From: Advenella incenata
Lineage (GTDB): Bacteria > Pseudomonadota > Gammaproteobacteria > Burkholderiales > Burkholderiaceae_B
Assembly (NCBI RefSeq): GCF_004217095.1
Contig: NZ_SHKO01000004.1
Location: forward strand, 1-64,000
Direction of reading: 5' to 3'
Length of the DNA: 64,000 nt
Part shown: positions 37,357-47,395 of the stretch, one piece after another
Layout of the letters: every line of letters starts with the position of its first letter
How positions within the stretch are numbered: the stretch's first letter is position 1
Position numbers and translations under genes: made by a program
Notes under the pieces: model-generated
What the model saw: the letters and a program-made list of their open reading frames with translations, nothing else
Told to the model about the DNA's origin: nothing
Database searches by the model: none

Positions 37357-39236
37357 TGCAACAGGATTCAAAGAAATCTCCTGGCGCCGGCATGCTGCTT
37401 GGCGCCCTGGGAGTGGTCTATGGCGATATCGGTACCAGTCCGTTATATACCATCCAGGCCAGCCTGAACGGTGCTGGCGTTGGCGTGGGTCAGGAAGCGG
37501 TACTGGGTATCCTGTCCATCCTGTTCTGGCTGGTCATGATCGTGGTCTCAGTCAAATATGTCATTCTTGTGCTGCGTGCAGACAATAAAGGCGAGGGCGG
37601 CGTGCTGGCGCTTATGGAGCTGGCAATTCGCAACATCAAACCCGGGTATCGGCCTATCCTGTTGGTGCTCGGCATATTCGGCGCCTGCCTGTTTTATGGT
37701 GACAGTGTGATCACCCCGGCCATTTCGGTGCTGTCGGCGCTGGAGGGCATCAGTGTCATTTCGGACCGGTTCGACCACTGGATTCTGCCGCTGTCGGTCG
37801 TCATCATGATCGGCTTGTTCATGATCCAGTCTCACGGTACGGGGCTGGTCGGCCGTCTGTTCGGGCCTATCATGTTTGTCTGGTTTCTGACGCTGGGATT
37901 GCTGGGTATCTGGAATATCATCGACAATCCGGTGGTGTTGCTGGCGCTGGAGCCGATATATGCCTTGCGCTTTATCATGAATGACCCGCTGCACAGTTTT
38001 CTGCTGCTTGGGTATGTTGTGCTGGCGCTGACCGGTGCCGAGGCGCTCTATGCCGATATGGGCCATTTCGGGCGGCCGGCCATCAGCCGGGCCTGGTTCT
38101 GGTTTGTGTTGCCTGCCTTGCTGCTTTGTTACTTCGGCCAGGGCGCCATGGTCATTCAGAACCCCGCCGCTGCGAAGAATCCGTTTTTCATGTCCGTGCC
38201 GGTCTGGGGACAAATTCCCATGGTCATTCTGGCGACCATGGCAACCATTATTGCCTCTCAGGCTGTCATTTCGGGTGCGTTTTCGGTCACGCGACAGGCG
38301 GTGCAGATTGGTCTGTGGCCGCGCATGGAAATCCTGCATACCTCCAGTGAGGCAGAAGGGCAGATTTACATGCCGCGCGTCAATGGGCTACTCTGTGTTG
38401 CGGTAATTGTTCTGGTGCTGGTCTTTCAGAGCTCTGAGAAACTTGCTCATGCATACGGCTTTGCCGTGACAGGTACGATGTTGATTACATCGATTCTGGC
38501 CTTCAGTGTAATGCCCGGAATGTATAAGGGGTTTCGTCGTACCTTTATTTACGTACTGCTTTGCATTTTTCTGATTATCGACGTACTGCTGTTTTCGGCC
38601 AATGCCATCAAGATCGAAGAGGGTGGCTGGCTGCCGTTGCTTATTGCATTGGGCCTGTTTACCCTGATGATGACCTGGCGCAAGGGACGGGAAAGGCTCG
38701 ACAGAATTGATATTGACGAGGCGCAGCAGCTCAAGCCGTTTCTGAACATGCTGTTGCACGATACCGTGCCTCGCGTTCCGGGCACTGCGGTATTCATGCA
38801 TTCGAATCCGCAGCGCGTGCCGTCAGCCCTGTTGCATAACCTGAAGCATAACAAGGTGTTGCATGAGCAATTGGTATTTTTGTCAGTGAAAAGTGCCGAT
38901 GTGCCTTTTATCTCGCAGGCGGACCGGTTCGTGATTTCCGAGGTCGATGTTAATGCCTGGCAGGTCACGGCGACCTATGGGTTCAAACAGGAGCCCAATG
39001 TACCTGAAGTGCTCGAGCAGGTTCATGCGGCTCATCCGCAGATTGATCTGTCGCCGATGGTGGTGTCCTATTTCATGTCGCGCCAGACCATCATGGTGTC
39101 AAACCGTGCGCCATTGATCAAGCGCTATCGCCGCAGGCTGTTTGCCTTCATGTCTCGCAATGCAGCGCGCAGCACGCGCTTTTACAAGATTCCCCCCAAC
39201 CGCGTGATCGAAATGGGAATACAGGTCGAACTGTAG
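37356..39236 (+). CDS. kup: Kup-type potassium uptake protein
   Basis: 626 residues with about twelve membrane helices and a C-terminal cytoplasmic domain. It is a K+/H+ symporter of the KUP/HAK family. Signature segments are GALGVVYGDIGTSPLYTIQ, LALMELAIRNIKPGYRP, FYGDSVITPAISVLSALEG and DMGHFGRPAISRAWF. The start overlaps the kinase stop by one base (TAATG), implying translational coupling with the two-component genes. Confidence 0.94.
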   Translation: MQQDSKKSPGAGMLLGALGVVYGDIGTSPLYTIQASLNGAGVGVGQEAVLGILSILFWLVMIVVSVKYVILVLRADNKGEGGVLALMELAIRNIKPGYRPILLVLGIFGACLFYGDSVITPAISVLSALEGISVISDRFDHWILPLSVVIMIGLFMIQSHGTGLVGRLFGPIMFVWFLTLGLLGIWNIIDNPVVLLALEPIYALRFIMNDPLHSFLLLGYVVLALTGAEALYADMGHFGRPAISRAWFWFVLPALLLCYFGQGAMVIQNPAAAKNPFFMSVPVWGQIPMVILATMATIIASQAVISGAFSVTRQAVQIGLWPRMEILHTSSEAEGQIYMPRVNGLLCVAVIVLVLVFQSSEKLAHAYGFAVTGTMLITSILAFSVMPGMYKGFRRTFIYVLLCIFLIIDVLLFSANAIKIEEGGWLPLLIALGLFTLMMTWRKGRERLDRIDIDEAQQLKPFLNMLLHDTVPRVPGTAVFMHSNPQRVPSALLHNLKHNKVLHEQLVFLSVKSADVPFISQADRFVISEVDVNAWQVTATYGFKQEPNVPEVLEQVHAAHPQIDLSPMVVSYFMSRQTIMVSNRAPLIKRYRRRLFAFMSRNAARSTRFYKIPPNRVIEMGIQVEL

Positions 39237-39292
39237 CCCGGCGTGTCCGTTCTCTAGCTATTGAGGTGCTTGCGGCAAAGCTGGCAGGCGCA

Positions 39293-39324
39293 GGCAGTAA
39301 GGCAGTAAGGCAGTAAGGCAGCAA
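39293..39324. repeat. Tandem 8-bp repeat (GGCAGTAA)
   Basis: Four consecutive copies of GGCAGTAA; the last has one change (GGCAGCAA). It lies 57 nt after kup in non-coding sequence. A period of 8 is prone to slippage. Confidence 0.85.
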
Positions 39325-39330
39325 TGACGC

Positions 39331-39353
39331 GGCAAGGTAGTAACTACCTTGCC
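39331..39353. repeat. 11-bp perfect palindrome after kup
   Basis: GGCAAGGTAGT and ACTACCTTGCC are exact inverted copies around a single A. No T run follows, so it is not an ordinary terminator. The rest of the 362-nt kup-argG spacer has no gene that I can see. Confidence 0.8.
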
Positions 39354-39547
39354 AGGCAGATTGATCACATGCCAAAGTAGTAATGGTGGGGCAAGGCTGC
39401 AACAACGAGCATGGCATTTAACGACGTCGCACGGCACCCAGGGGGGGAGCGCATGCCGCTCAAGCTAGCACGGCGGCAGCTCCTTCGGTGCTTATGCAGC
39501 GCCTATGGGGGCGATGGGCTGGCAATTTCGAGCATTCGCGCAGATAA

Positions 39548-39575
39548 AACAAAACCGCCGGTTATGCCGGCGGTC
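39548..39575 (-). terminator. argG: Terminator of argG
   Basis: ACCGCCGG/CCGGCGGT stem with a five-base loop. Reading leftward the stem is followed by TTTTGTTTT. It lies 25 nt past the argG stop. Confidence 0.85.
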
Positions 39576-39598
39576 TGTTTATGGCAGTGCGCAAAAAT

Positions 39599-40819
39599 TT
39601 ATTTACGACCGGCCGTGGTTTCAATGCGCATACGCAGTGCGTTCAGCTTGATGAATCCACCCGCATCTGCCTGATTGTATGCACCACCATCATCGTCGAA
39701 GGTCGCAATGGTTTTGTCAAACAAGGTGTCTTTCGAATCACGGGCGACTGTGTAGACATTGCCTTTGTACAGTTTCAGGCGTACCCAACCATTGACGAAC
39801 TGTTGTGAGTGATCAATCAGCACCTGCAACGCCTTGCGTTCCGGAGACCACCAGTATCCGTTATAGACCAAAGCCGCATAGCGTGGCATCAGGTCGTCTT
39901 TCAGGTGGGCGACTTCGCGGTCAAGGGTAATGGACTCGATGGCGCGATGTCCGCGCAGCATGATGGTGCCGCCCGGTGTTTCGTAGCATCCGCGGGATTT
40001 CATGCCGACATAGCGGTTTTCGACCAGATCAAGACGGCCGATACCGTGCTTGCCACCCAGTTCGTTCAGTTTGGTCAGCACCTGGGCAGGCGTGAGTTTT
40101 TCGCCGTTGATGCCGATGATGTCGCCACCTTCGTATTCCAGATCGACATATTCCGGCGTATCGGGAGCCTGTTCGGGAGACACCGTCCAGCGCCACATGC
40201 TTTCTTCGGCTTCGGCCTTGGGATCTTCCAGGTGACGGCCCTCGAAGCTGATATGCAGCAGATTGGCGTCCATGGAATAGGGGGCGCCCCCATTCTTGTG
40301 CTTCATGTCAATTTCGATGCCTGCTTTTTCAGCATAGGACAGCAGTTTTTCACGCGACAGCAGGTCCCACTCGCGCCATGGCGCAATAACCTTGATAGAC
40401 GGATTCAGCGCGTAATAGCCCAGTTCGAAACGAACCTGGTCGTTGCCTTTGCCGGTTGCGCCGTGTGATACGGAATCGGCGCCGACCTGACTGGCAATTT
40501 CAATCTGGCGTTTGGCGATCAGCGGACGGGCAATAGAGGTGCCCAGCAGGTATTCGCCTTCGTATACTGCATTGGCGCGAAACATGGGGAAAACGAAATC
40601 ACGCACGAATTCTTCGCGTAAATCGTCAATGAAAATGTTCTCGGGCTTGATGCCGAATTTTTCAGCCTTGCGGCGTGCCGGCTCGAGCTCCTCGCCCTGT
40701 CCGATATCGGCGGTAAATGTAATGACTTCACACTGATAGGTGTCTTGCAGCCACTTCAGAATGACTGAGGTATCAAGACCGCCGGAGTAGGCGAGAACAA
40801 CTTTTTTGACTTCGCTCAT
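39599..40819 (-). CDS. argG: Argininosuccinate synthase
   Basis: 406 residues, normal length. It joins citrulline and aspartate with ATP to make argininosuccinate in arginine biosynthesis. The ATP loop is [17 protein letters not shown]. Other family blocks are [30 protein letters not shown] and [19 protein letters not shown]. It lies 193 nt downstream of argF on the same strand and is ended by its own terminator. Confidence 0.97.
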   Translation of the reverse strand: MSEVKKVVLAYSGGLDTSVILKWLQDTYQCEVITFTADIGQGEELEPARRKAEKFGIKPENIFIDDLREEFVRDFVFPMFRANAVYEGEYLLGTSIARPLIAKRQIEIASQVGADSVSHGATGKGNDQVRFELGYYALNPSIKVIAPWREWDLLSREKLLSYAEKAGIEIDMKHKNGGAPYSMDANLLHISFEGRHLEDPKAEAEESMWRWTVSPEQAPDTPEYVDLEYEGGDIIGINGEKLTPAQVLTKLNELGGKHGIGRLDLVENRYVGMKSRGCYETPGGTIMLRGHRAIESITLDREVAHLKDDLMPRYAALVYNGYWWSPERKALQVLIDHSQQFVNGWVRLKLYKGNVYTVARDSKDTLFDKTIATFDDDGGAYNQADAGGFIKLNALRMRIETTAGRK

Positions 40820-41012
40820 TAGGAACTCGTATATTTAGCAGGTTGTGAGAAATAGCAGTGTTGTCGGTCTGAGGCGGGCCGCCGGATGTCCGGCAGCGCG
40901 TGACGCTGCATCAGGGGTTTGTGGCAGCTATTGCCATGAAACCGTTGCTGCAGCGCGTGTCAGATGCGACGCATAGACGGTATTTTAACGCGTTTCATGA
41001 TTGCTGACAGTT

Positions 41013-41963
41013 TCAGGCTTGTACGTCGGGCAATCGCCCGAGCAGCAGGAATTCCATCAAGGCTTTTTGTGCATGCAGACGGTTTTCTGCTTCGTCCCAG
41101 ACAACACTTTGCGGACCGTCAATCACCTCGCCGGTGACTTCTTCGCCACGGTGCGCAGGCAGGCAATGCATGAACAACGCATCCGATTGCGCAGCCTGCA
41201 TGACCTGGTTGTTGACCTGCCAGTTTTTGAATGCGCGTTTGCGCTTTTCGTTTTCTTCTTCGTAGCCCATGCTGGTCCACACGTCGGTGGTAACCAGACT
41301 GGCGCCGCGGCATGCTGCGGCCGGGTCGTCAAACTGTTCCAGCACATCGCTGGACACCCCGGCAATCCGGTCTTCTTCGAGGCGGTAACCTTTGGGGGCA
41401 GAGACATGCATCTTGAATCCCAGCAATTGGGCCGCCTGAATCCAGGTGTAGGCCATATTGTTGGCGTCACCAATCCAGGCAACGGTTTTGCCCTTGATGG
41501 CGCCGCGATGCTCCATATAAGTCAGGATATCGGCCAGAATCTGGCAGGGATGAAATTCGTTGGTCAGCCCGTTGATGACCGGTACCCGTGAGTGGGCGGC
41601 AAAGCGCTCAATACGTGTCTGTTCAAAGGTGCGGATCATGATGATATCAACCATTCGCGAGATCACTCTTGCGGTATCTTCTATCGGTTCGGCGCGGCCC
41701 AGCTGCGAATCGGTGGTGGTCAGGTGAATGACCGAACCGCCCATTTGGTACATGCCGGCCTCAAACGATACACGGGTGCGGGTGCTGGCTTTTTCAAACA
41801 CCATGGCCAGCGTACGATCGTGCAGCGGCATATGCGGTTCGTATCGCTTGAATTTGCTTTTGATGATCAGCGCGCGATTGAGCACGTAGAGGAGTTCGTC
41901 AGAAGTAAAGTCTTTGATCTGCAGGAAATGCCGCATCGGGCCGGTCGATTGCAAGGTTGTCAT
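41013..41963 (-). CDS. argF: Ornithine carbamoyltransferase
   Basis: 316 residues. It makes citrulline from ornithine and carbamoyl phosphate. The carbamoyl phosphate site is ASTRTRVSFEAGMYQMGG, the ornithine-side residues are in NGLTNEFHPCQILADILT, and the catalytic cysteine is in MHCLPAHRGEEV. It precedes argG on the same strand; the 193-nt gap contains a GCCGGA/TCCGGC hairpin near 40880, so the two could be separately controlled. Divergent from the DUF3579 gene. Confidence 0.97.
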   Translation of the reverse strand: MTTLQSTGPMRHFLQIKDFTSDELLYVLNRALIIKSKFKRYEPHMPLHDRTLAMVFEKASTRTRVSFEAGMYQMGGSVIHLTTTDSQLGRAEPIEDTARVISRMVDIIMIRTFEQTRIERFAAHSRVPVINGLTNEFHPCQILADILTYMEHRGAIKGKTVAWIGDANNMAYTWIQAAQLLGFKMHVSAPKGYRLEEDRIAGVSSDVLEQFDDPAAACRGASLVTTDVWTSMGYEEENEKRKRAFKNWQVNNQVMQAAQSDALFMHCLPAHRGEEVTGEVIDGPQSVVWDEAENRLHAQKALMEFLLLGRLPDVQA

Positions 41964-42251
41964 GGCAGGATGATTCAGTCGCTAACGTAAACAAATAAAC
42001 AGGTAAAAAAATAAAACAGAAAACCCGTAGTAGACAGGAAAAAGAAAAAATACGACTCCCGGCGGCACCCTATGGGGGAGACGTCAGGCGCTTGTCTTGA
42101 GAGGGAATGGGCGTGTTCCGGTGCCGGGATATATCTGTTGTTTCTTTCATATAACCCGGCAAATTGCCGATGCCGCCAGACGCTATCATATACAATTCTG
42201 TCTTTAGTATATCTTTGTTCTCTGACGGTTTTTATCGCAAGAGACTTTTTC

Positions 42252-42551
42252 TTGAAGATAATTGAAGTGCAACAATTAATTATCCACGGAGTTACCGAAG
42301 AAGGCCAGCGCTTTCGCCCGAGCGACTGGGCGGAACGGCTCGCCGGCGTGATGTCGCACTTTCGACCCGGCGGCAATGTTGGTCCGGGAAATCACATTAC
42401 CTATTCGCCCTATGTTGTGCCCAATATCATTGATGGCGTCAAATGTGTGATTGTTGACTTTCGCCTGCGCGAACTCGAACCTCTGGCCTGGAAATTTGTC
42501 GCTGACTTTGCTAAAGACAACAAACTCAAAACGTCCGAACGGACACGCTGA
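42252..42551 (+). CDS. DUF3579 family protein
   Basis: About 99 residues. The conserved core QQLIIHGVTEEGQRFRPSDW, AERLAGVMSHFRP and VKCVIVDFRLRELEPLAW matches the DUF3579 family, found mainly in betaproteobacteria and of unknown function. No good ATG precedes the core; TTG 42252 has AAGAGA eight nt upstream and is taken as start. The much longer open frame from 42072 has no family support before this point. Divergent from argF, a common arrangement in Alcaligenaceae. Confidence 0.78.
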   Translation: MKIIEVQQLIIHGVTEEGQRFRPSDWAERLAGVMSHFRPGGNVGPGNHITYSPYVVPNIIDGVKCVIVDFRLRELEPLAWKFVADFAKDNKLKTSERTR

Positions 42552-42952
42552 TTTTTCTTTGGCCTTTCCCTTTTATCCCAGGCTTTTCCGACTCGTCCTT
42601 ATTTCACCATCTGACCTTGTAAATCAGGGTGTGGACGCGCGTGCGTAGCTTGCGGGCGGTCGGATGTGACCGACGCGGTTGCAGTGATGTATTGCGGGAT
42701 CGTCAGGCGCAAATAAACTGTCGCGGCGGCCGTTGGCCAGAAAGCGCGACTCCGACTAGTAGGGGAGGGACTGCATGGTGGGGCGTATATCGGTATATGG
42801 CCGAAAGCCGACAAAGCATAAAGCGCGGCCCAAAGCCACGCTTTATGATTACCATTGACGCAAACCGTGAAGCTTGCCGGTATTTGGTGCGATGCGGCTT
42901 GGCGCGCGCTATCGCTTATCCTGCCCCGGCAAGGTACTGCCAGAGATGCAGA
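42552..42952. other. Non-coding spacer with a stem-loop
   Basis: No gene is supported. A 9-bp stem, CATAAAGCG (42817-42825) / CGCTTTATG (42839-42847), is the strongest structure. Reading leftward it is followed by CTTTGTCGGCTTTC, so it may be a weak terminator for rpsT. Confidence 0.5.
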
Positions 42953-43219
42953 TCAGGCGCTGATTGAGCGGATTGCAGCAGACAGGCGGCTTTTGTGACG
43001 AGCAGCTTTGTTTTTATGGATGATTTTTTTGTCGGCTATGCGATCAATAACGCTGGTTGTCTTGGCAAACACTTCGTTTGCGGCAGCCTGGTCGCCGGCA
43101 TCAATTGCCTGACGTACGCGTTTGACAGACGTGCGCAGCAGTGAGCGCAGGCTGGAGTTGTGTTTGTTACGAGCAACGGATTGACGTGCACGTTTGCGTG
43201 CTTGTGCAGTATTGGCCAT
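42953..43219 (-). CDS. rpsT: 30S ribosomal protein S20
   Basis: 88 residues. It binds 16S rRNA in the small subunit. The sequence is canonical: [38 protein letters not shown] and a C-terminal [16 protein letters not shown]. Adjacent to murJ, as in many proteobacteria. The 61 nt upstream are A/T-rich and likely contain the promoter. Confidence 0.96.
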   Translation of the reverse strand: MANTAQARKRARQSVARNKHNSSLRSLLRTSVKRVRQAIDAGDQAAANEVFAKTTSVIDRIADKKIIHKNKAARHKSRLSAAIRSISA

Positions 43220-43408
43220 GGTAGTTCTTTAATTAAGTTAATTCAGCAAAGTCTGGTAGTTTAGCATATCCTTCGTTTTATGCAAGAAATCTGTGCAAAA
43301 ACACTGGTTTACGCCGTATTTTTACAGATTTGTGCGCTCAGGGCAACACCAATCCCGCCCGGGCGGCCCCAGATCCGGCATTCCGTTGTCGGCGCGGGCT
43401 TCGGTGTG

Positions 43409-45022
43409 TCAGCGACGCCGCGTGAAATCGGCTGGCCGAAACCCTGCCATGAACAGCGCAGCAAAGTACACCAGCCCGCAGGAGGCCAGCAGGACCATTA
43501 ACGCCAGCAGGCGCGACAGGGTAAAGGCCACATGTGCGGGCAAGAGCTGCGCCAGTTCACCGTTGATCCATGCGTTGATGGTGCCCGGAGTCAGGGCGGT
43601 CCAGCTCATATATTGCTGCAGAAACAGAATCCACAAGGCCAATGCAACCACGGCGGGCGTCAGTCTTGCGAAAAACGCCAGCCACCCGGCGCGAGGCTGG
43701 TAAATGTTCTTGCGGCGCAGTCCGACCAGCAGGCACAATGCGTTCACTGTTGCGCCCAGTCCGATGGACAGCGCCAGGCCGGCGTGGTGGATGAACGGGA
43801 CAAAAATGAGATTCATGATTTGGGTAAAAATAAGTACGCCAATGGCAATTTTCACCGGTGTGCGAATGTCCTGTTTGGCGTAGAAACCAGGCGCCAGGAT
43901 CTTGACGGCCAGAATGCCGATCAGCCCGACCGCGTATGCCATGACCGATAGGCGGGTTTGCTGTACGTCGGCGGCATTGAAGGCGCCGTAATTGAACAGG
44001 GTGGCAACCAGCGCGTCCGACGCCAGCGCCAGCCCCAGGGCGGCGGGCAATCCGAATAGCAGCACCAGTTTCAGGCCCCAATCGAGCAGATGGCTATAGG
44101 CCTGAGTATCCTGTTTGCTATGTGCAGCCGACAGGCTGGGCAATAGCACTGTCCCCAGCGCAACCCCCAACAGGGCTGTAGGAAATTCCATCAGCCGGTC
44201 GGCAAACGATAGCCAGGTGACGCTGCCGGCGGGCAACCAGGTGGCAATGTTGGTGTTGATCAGAATAGAGATCTGGGCGACCGACACACCCAATGTCGCC
44301 GGTCCCATCTGGCGGATGATCCTGCGCACCAGCGGATCGGCCCAGGCGGTTTTGACATTCAAAGAAACCCGGGGTGTCAGCCCCAGTCTTGCCAGGGCTA
44401 TCCATTGCATGATCAGTTGGGCGACACCGCCAAGCATGACACCTACGGCCAGGGCGTAAACGGGGGTCGCAAACATGTCCGTAAACAGCACGCAGGCCAG
44501 GATCATCGACAGATTCAGCAGGATGGGCGTGAACGCCGGGATAGCAAACCGGCTCCAGGTGTTGAGCACCGCAGAGGCAAAGGCGACCAGTGACATGCAC
44601 AGGATATATGGGAACATCACCCGGGTCATCCACACAGCCGATTCAAACGCGGTATCAGTGGATGCGTGAGACATCCCGGTGGCCATCGCGGTAACAACCC
44701 ACGGCGCAGCAATAATGCCCAGGACGGTGATCAGCATCAGCGCATAAAGCAGTACGATAAATACGTGATCCAGCAGCACCTTGACCTTGTCCTGGTCGTG
44801 TCGGTTACGTGCTTCGCCAAGAATCGGCACGAACGCTTGCGAGAAAGCGCCTTCCGCGAACAGGCGGCGCAACAGGTTGGGAATCCGGAATGCAACCCAG
44901 AACGCGTCGGTCAGTGGGCTGGCGCCGAAGGTTCGGGCAACCAGGATATCGCGGGCCAGGCCCGAAATGCGCGACAGCAGGGTGAGGCCGCTGATGGTGG
45001 CGGCAGACCGTAAAAGGCTCAT
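43409..45022 (-). CDS. murJ: Lipid II flippase MurJ (MviN)
   Basis: 537 residues with about fourteen membrane helices. It flips lipid II across the inner membrane for peptidoglycan synthesis. The N-terminus is canonical (MSLLRSAATISGLTLLSRI, SGLARDILVARTFGAS), followed by FRIPNLLRRLFAEGAFSQAF and SWLSFADRLMEFPTALLGVA-like blocks. ATG 45022 begins at the family start; the frame extends to a TTG at 45043. A strong terminator of the upstream operon ends only about 12 nt before this ATG, leaving little room for a normal leader. Confidence 0.95.
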   Translation of the reverse strand: MSLLRSAATISGLTLLSRISGLARDILVARTFGASPLTDAFWVAFRIPNLLRRLFAEGAFSQAFVPILGEARNRHDQDKVKVLLDHVFIVLLYALMLITVLGIIAAPWVVTAMATGMSHASTDTAFESAVWMTRVMFPYILCMSLVAFASAVLNTWSRFAIPAFTPILLNLSMILACVLFTDMFATPVYALAVGVMLGGVAQLIMQWIALARLGLTPRVSLNVKTAWADPLVRRIIRQMGPATLGVSVAQISILINTNIATWLPAGSVTWLSFADRLMEFPTALLGVALGTVLLPSLSAAHSKQDTQAYSHLLDWGLKLVLLFGLPAALGLALASDALVATLFNYGAFNAADVQQTRLSVMAYAVGLIGILAVKILAPGFYAKQDIRTPVKIAIGVLIFTQIMNLIFVPFIHHAGLALSIGLGATVNALCLLVGLRRKNIYQPRAGWLAFFARLTPAVVALALWILFLQQYMSWTALTPGTINAWINGELAQLLPAHVAFTLSRLLALMVLLASCGLVYFAALFMAGFRPADFTRRR

Positions 45023-45033
45023 GGATTTGTCAT

Positions 45034-45082
45034 AAAAAAACAAGGCACGTGAATATTACGCCTTTGGCGAACTCACGTGCCT
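45034..45082 (-). terminator. Terminator of the lpxK-SDR operon, abutting murJ
   Basis: AGGCACGTGA pairs perfectly with TCACGTGCCT, with a nested CGCC/GGCG stem. Reading leftward it is followed by TTGTTTTTTT. The T run ends about 12 nt before the murJ start codon. Confidence 0.88.
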
Positions 45083-45104
45083 GTGATTGGGATGACAGTA
45101 AAAA

Positions 45105-45863
45105 TTATTTTGGCGCAAGCCGGATGGCGCCATCAAGCCGAATGGTCTCGCCGTTGATCATTTCGTTGGTGATGATGCTATAGACCAGTTTGGCGTAATC
45201 CTGTGGTGTGCCCAGGCGGGAGGGGAAGGGAATATTTGCCGCCAGTGAATCCTGAACTTCCTGGGGCATGCCAAAAATCATGGGCGTGCCGAAAATGCCG
45301 GGAGCAATGGTATTGCAGCGGATGCCGGAGCGGGCCAGATCGCGCGCAACGGGCAATGTCATGCCGACGACACCGGCTTTTGAAGCCGAATAGGCAGCCT
45401 GGCCAATCTGCCCTTCGTAGGCAGCCACCGATGCTGTGTTGATGATGACGCCGCGTTCCCCTGTGGATTCCGGTTCGTTGTTGCTCATGGCGCTTGCGGC
45501 CAGACGCAACATATTGAATGAACCAATCAGGTTCACGGAGATGACTTTTTGGAAAAGATCAAGAGGGTGCGCCCCGGTTTTGCCAACCGTACGCGAAGCA
45601 GGGGCGATGCCGGCGCAATTGACCAGGCCAACCAGTTTTCCGGCAGCCGTGGCGGCGTTCACGACGGCGCTGGCGTCTTCTTCACGGGTGACGTCACAGT
45701 GCACATATTGCTGGTTCAGTTCGCTGGCAAGCTGCTGGCCCGGCTCATCCTGAACATCGGCAATAATAACTCGTGCACCCTGTTCGACCAGCATTCTTGC
45801 CGTGCCGGCGCCAAGGCCCGATGCACCACCGGTGACGATAAAAACTTTATCCCTGATTTCCAT
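45105..45863 (-). CDS. Short-chain dehydrogenase, 3-hydroxyacyl-CoA dehydrogenase type
   Basis: 252 residues. The NAD motif is FIVTGGASGLGAGTARML, the NAG block is LVNCAGIAPASR, and the catalytic YxxxK is AAYSASKAGVVG. Overall it is closest to type II 3-hydroxyacyl-CoA dehydrogenases (HSD10-like), which oxidise 3-hydroxyacyl-CoA in fatty acid or branched amino acid breakdown. It lies 17 nt after adk, so it shares that transcript, and is the last gene before the terminator. Confidence 0.88.
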   Translation of the reverse strand: MEIRDKVFIVTGGASGLGAGTARMLVEQGARVIIADVQDEPGQQLASELNQQYVHCDVTREEDASAVVNAATAAGKLVGLVNCAGIAPASRTVGKTGAHPLDLFQKVISVNLIGSFNMLRLAASAMSNNEPESTGERGVIINTASVAAYEGQIGQAAYSASKAGVVGMTLPVARDLARSGIRCNTIAPGIFGTPMIFGMPQEVQDSLAANIPFPSRLGTPQDYAKLVYSIITNEMINGETIRLDGAIRLAPK

Positions 45864-45880
45864 TTACTTTCCTCGCGACG

Positions 45881-46585
<705 letters not shown>

Positions 46586-46605
46586 TTATATGATGCATTG
46601 CAAAA

Positions 46606-47394
46606 TTAAACCGAGTTGCGGTAAAAACCGCGAACTCGTTCAAGATCTTCCTGAGTATCAATGCCTGGCATGGGGGCGTTGGCCGTTACCAGCACGTGAA
46701 TGCGGAAGCCGTGCTCCAGTGCCCGGAGCTGTTCGAGTGACTCGAAGGTTTCCAGCGCTCCCTGAGTGAGGGACGGAAAAATTTTCAGGAACCCGCTACG
46801 ATAAGCGTATAACCCAATATGATGCAATGCGGGAAAACCTGTAGGCAGTGCGGATGGTTCGGTCCCGGAATCGGTGTTATCGGCAGCAAAATGGTTGCGC
46901 GCCCACGGAATGGGCGCACGGGAAAAATACAGCGCGTATTGGTCAGACGAGCAAACGACCTTGACAATATTCGGATTGAAAAAGTCTTGCCGATCAGCCA
47001 GCGGATAGGCGCAGGTTGATATGGCTGCAGCGCTGTGGGCCAGCAGATCTGCTGCCGTCAAATTGATGATATCCGGTTCGATCATAGGCTCATCGCCCTG
47101 AACGTTAACGATGACCTGGTCATCCGGCAGTGCCAACTGAGCAACCACTTCGGCCAGCCTGTCGGTGCCCGACGGATGGTCTGCACGGGTGAGCAAAGGC
47201 GTATAGCCATGGTGGCGTACAACGTCGGCAATGTGCTGGTCATCTGTGGCGATATAAACCTGACTGGCCGCAGAGCGCGCTGCCTGCTGGGCGGTGCGCA
47301 CGACCATGGGAAGACCGCCGATATCGGCCAGCATTTTGCCGGGCAGCCGGGTAGAGGCGGCGCGCGCCGGCACGATAACGATAAAGCCCGTCAT
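46606..47394 (-). CDS. kdsB: 3-deoxy-manno-octulosonate cytidylyltransferase
   Basis: 262 residues. It activates Kdo as CMP-Kdo for lipopolysaccharide core synthesis. The nucleotide-binding start VIVPARAASTRLPGKMLADI and the block VVNVQGDEPMIEPDIIN-like (VIVNVQGDEPMIEPDI) are canonical, as are FSRAPIPWAR and HIGLYAYRSGFLKIF. It begins one base after the Trm112-family gene stop, so the two are translationally coupled. Confidence 0.96.
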   Translation of the reverse strand: MTGFIVIVPARAASTRLPGKMLADIGGLPMVVRTAQQAARSAASQVYIATDDQHIADVVRHHGYTPLLTRADHPSGTDRLAEVVAQLALPDDQVIVNVQGDEPMIEPDIINLTAADLLAHSAAAISTCAYPLADRQDFFNPNIVKVVCSSDQYALYFSRAPIPWARNHFAADNTDSGTEPSALPTGFPALHHIGLYAYRSGFLKIFPSLTQGALETFESLEQLRALEHGFRIHVLVTANAPMPGIDTQEDLERVRGFYRNSV

Positions 47395-47395
47395 C

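Noticed and set aside
42072-42251. N-terminal extension of the DUF3579 protein
   Set aside because: The added 60 residues have no family match, overlap the probable promoter region and include many cysteines and aromatic residues unlike the core.
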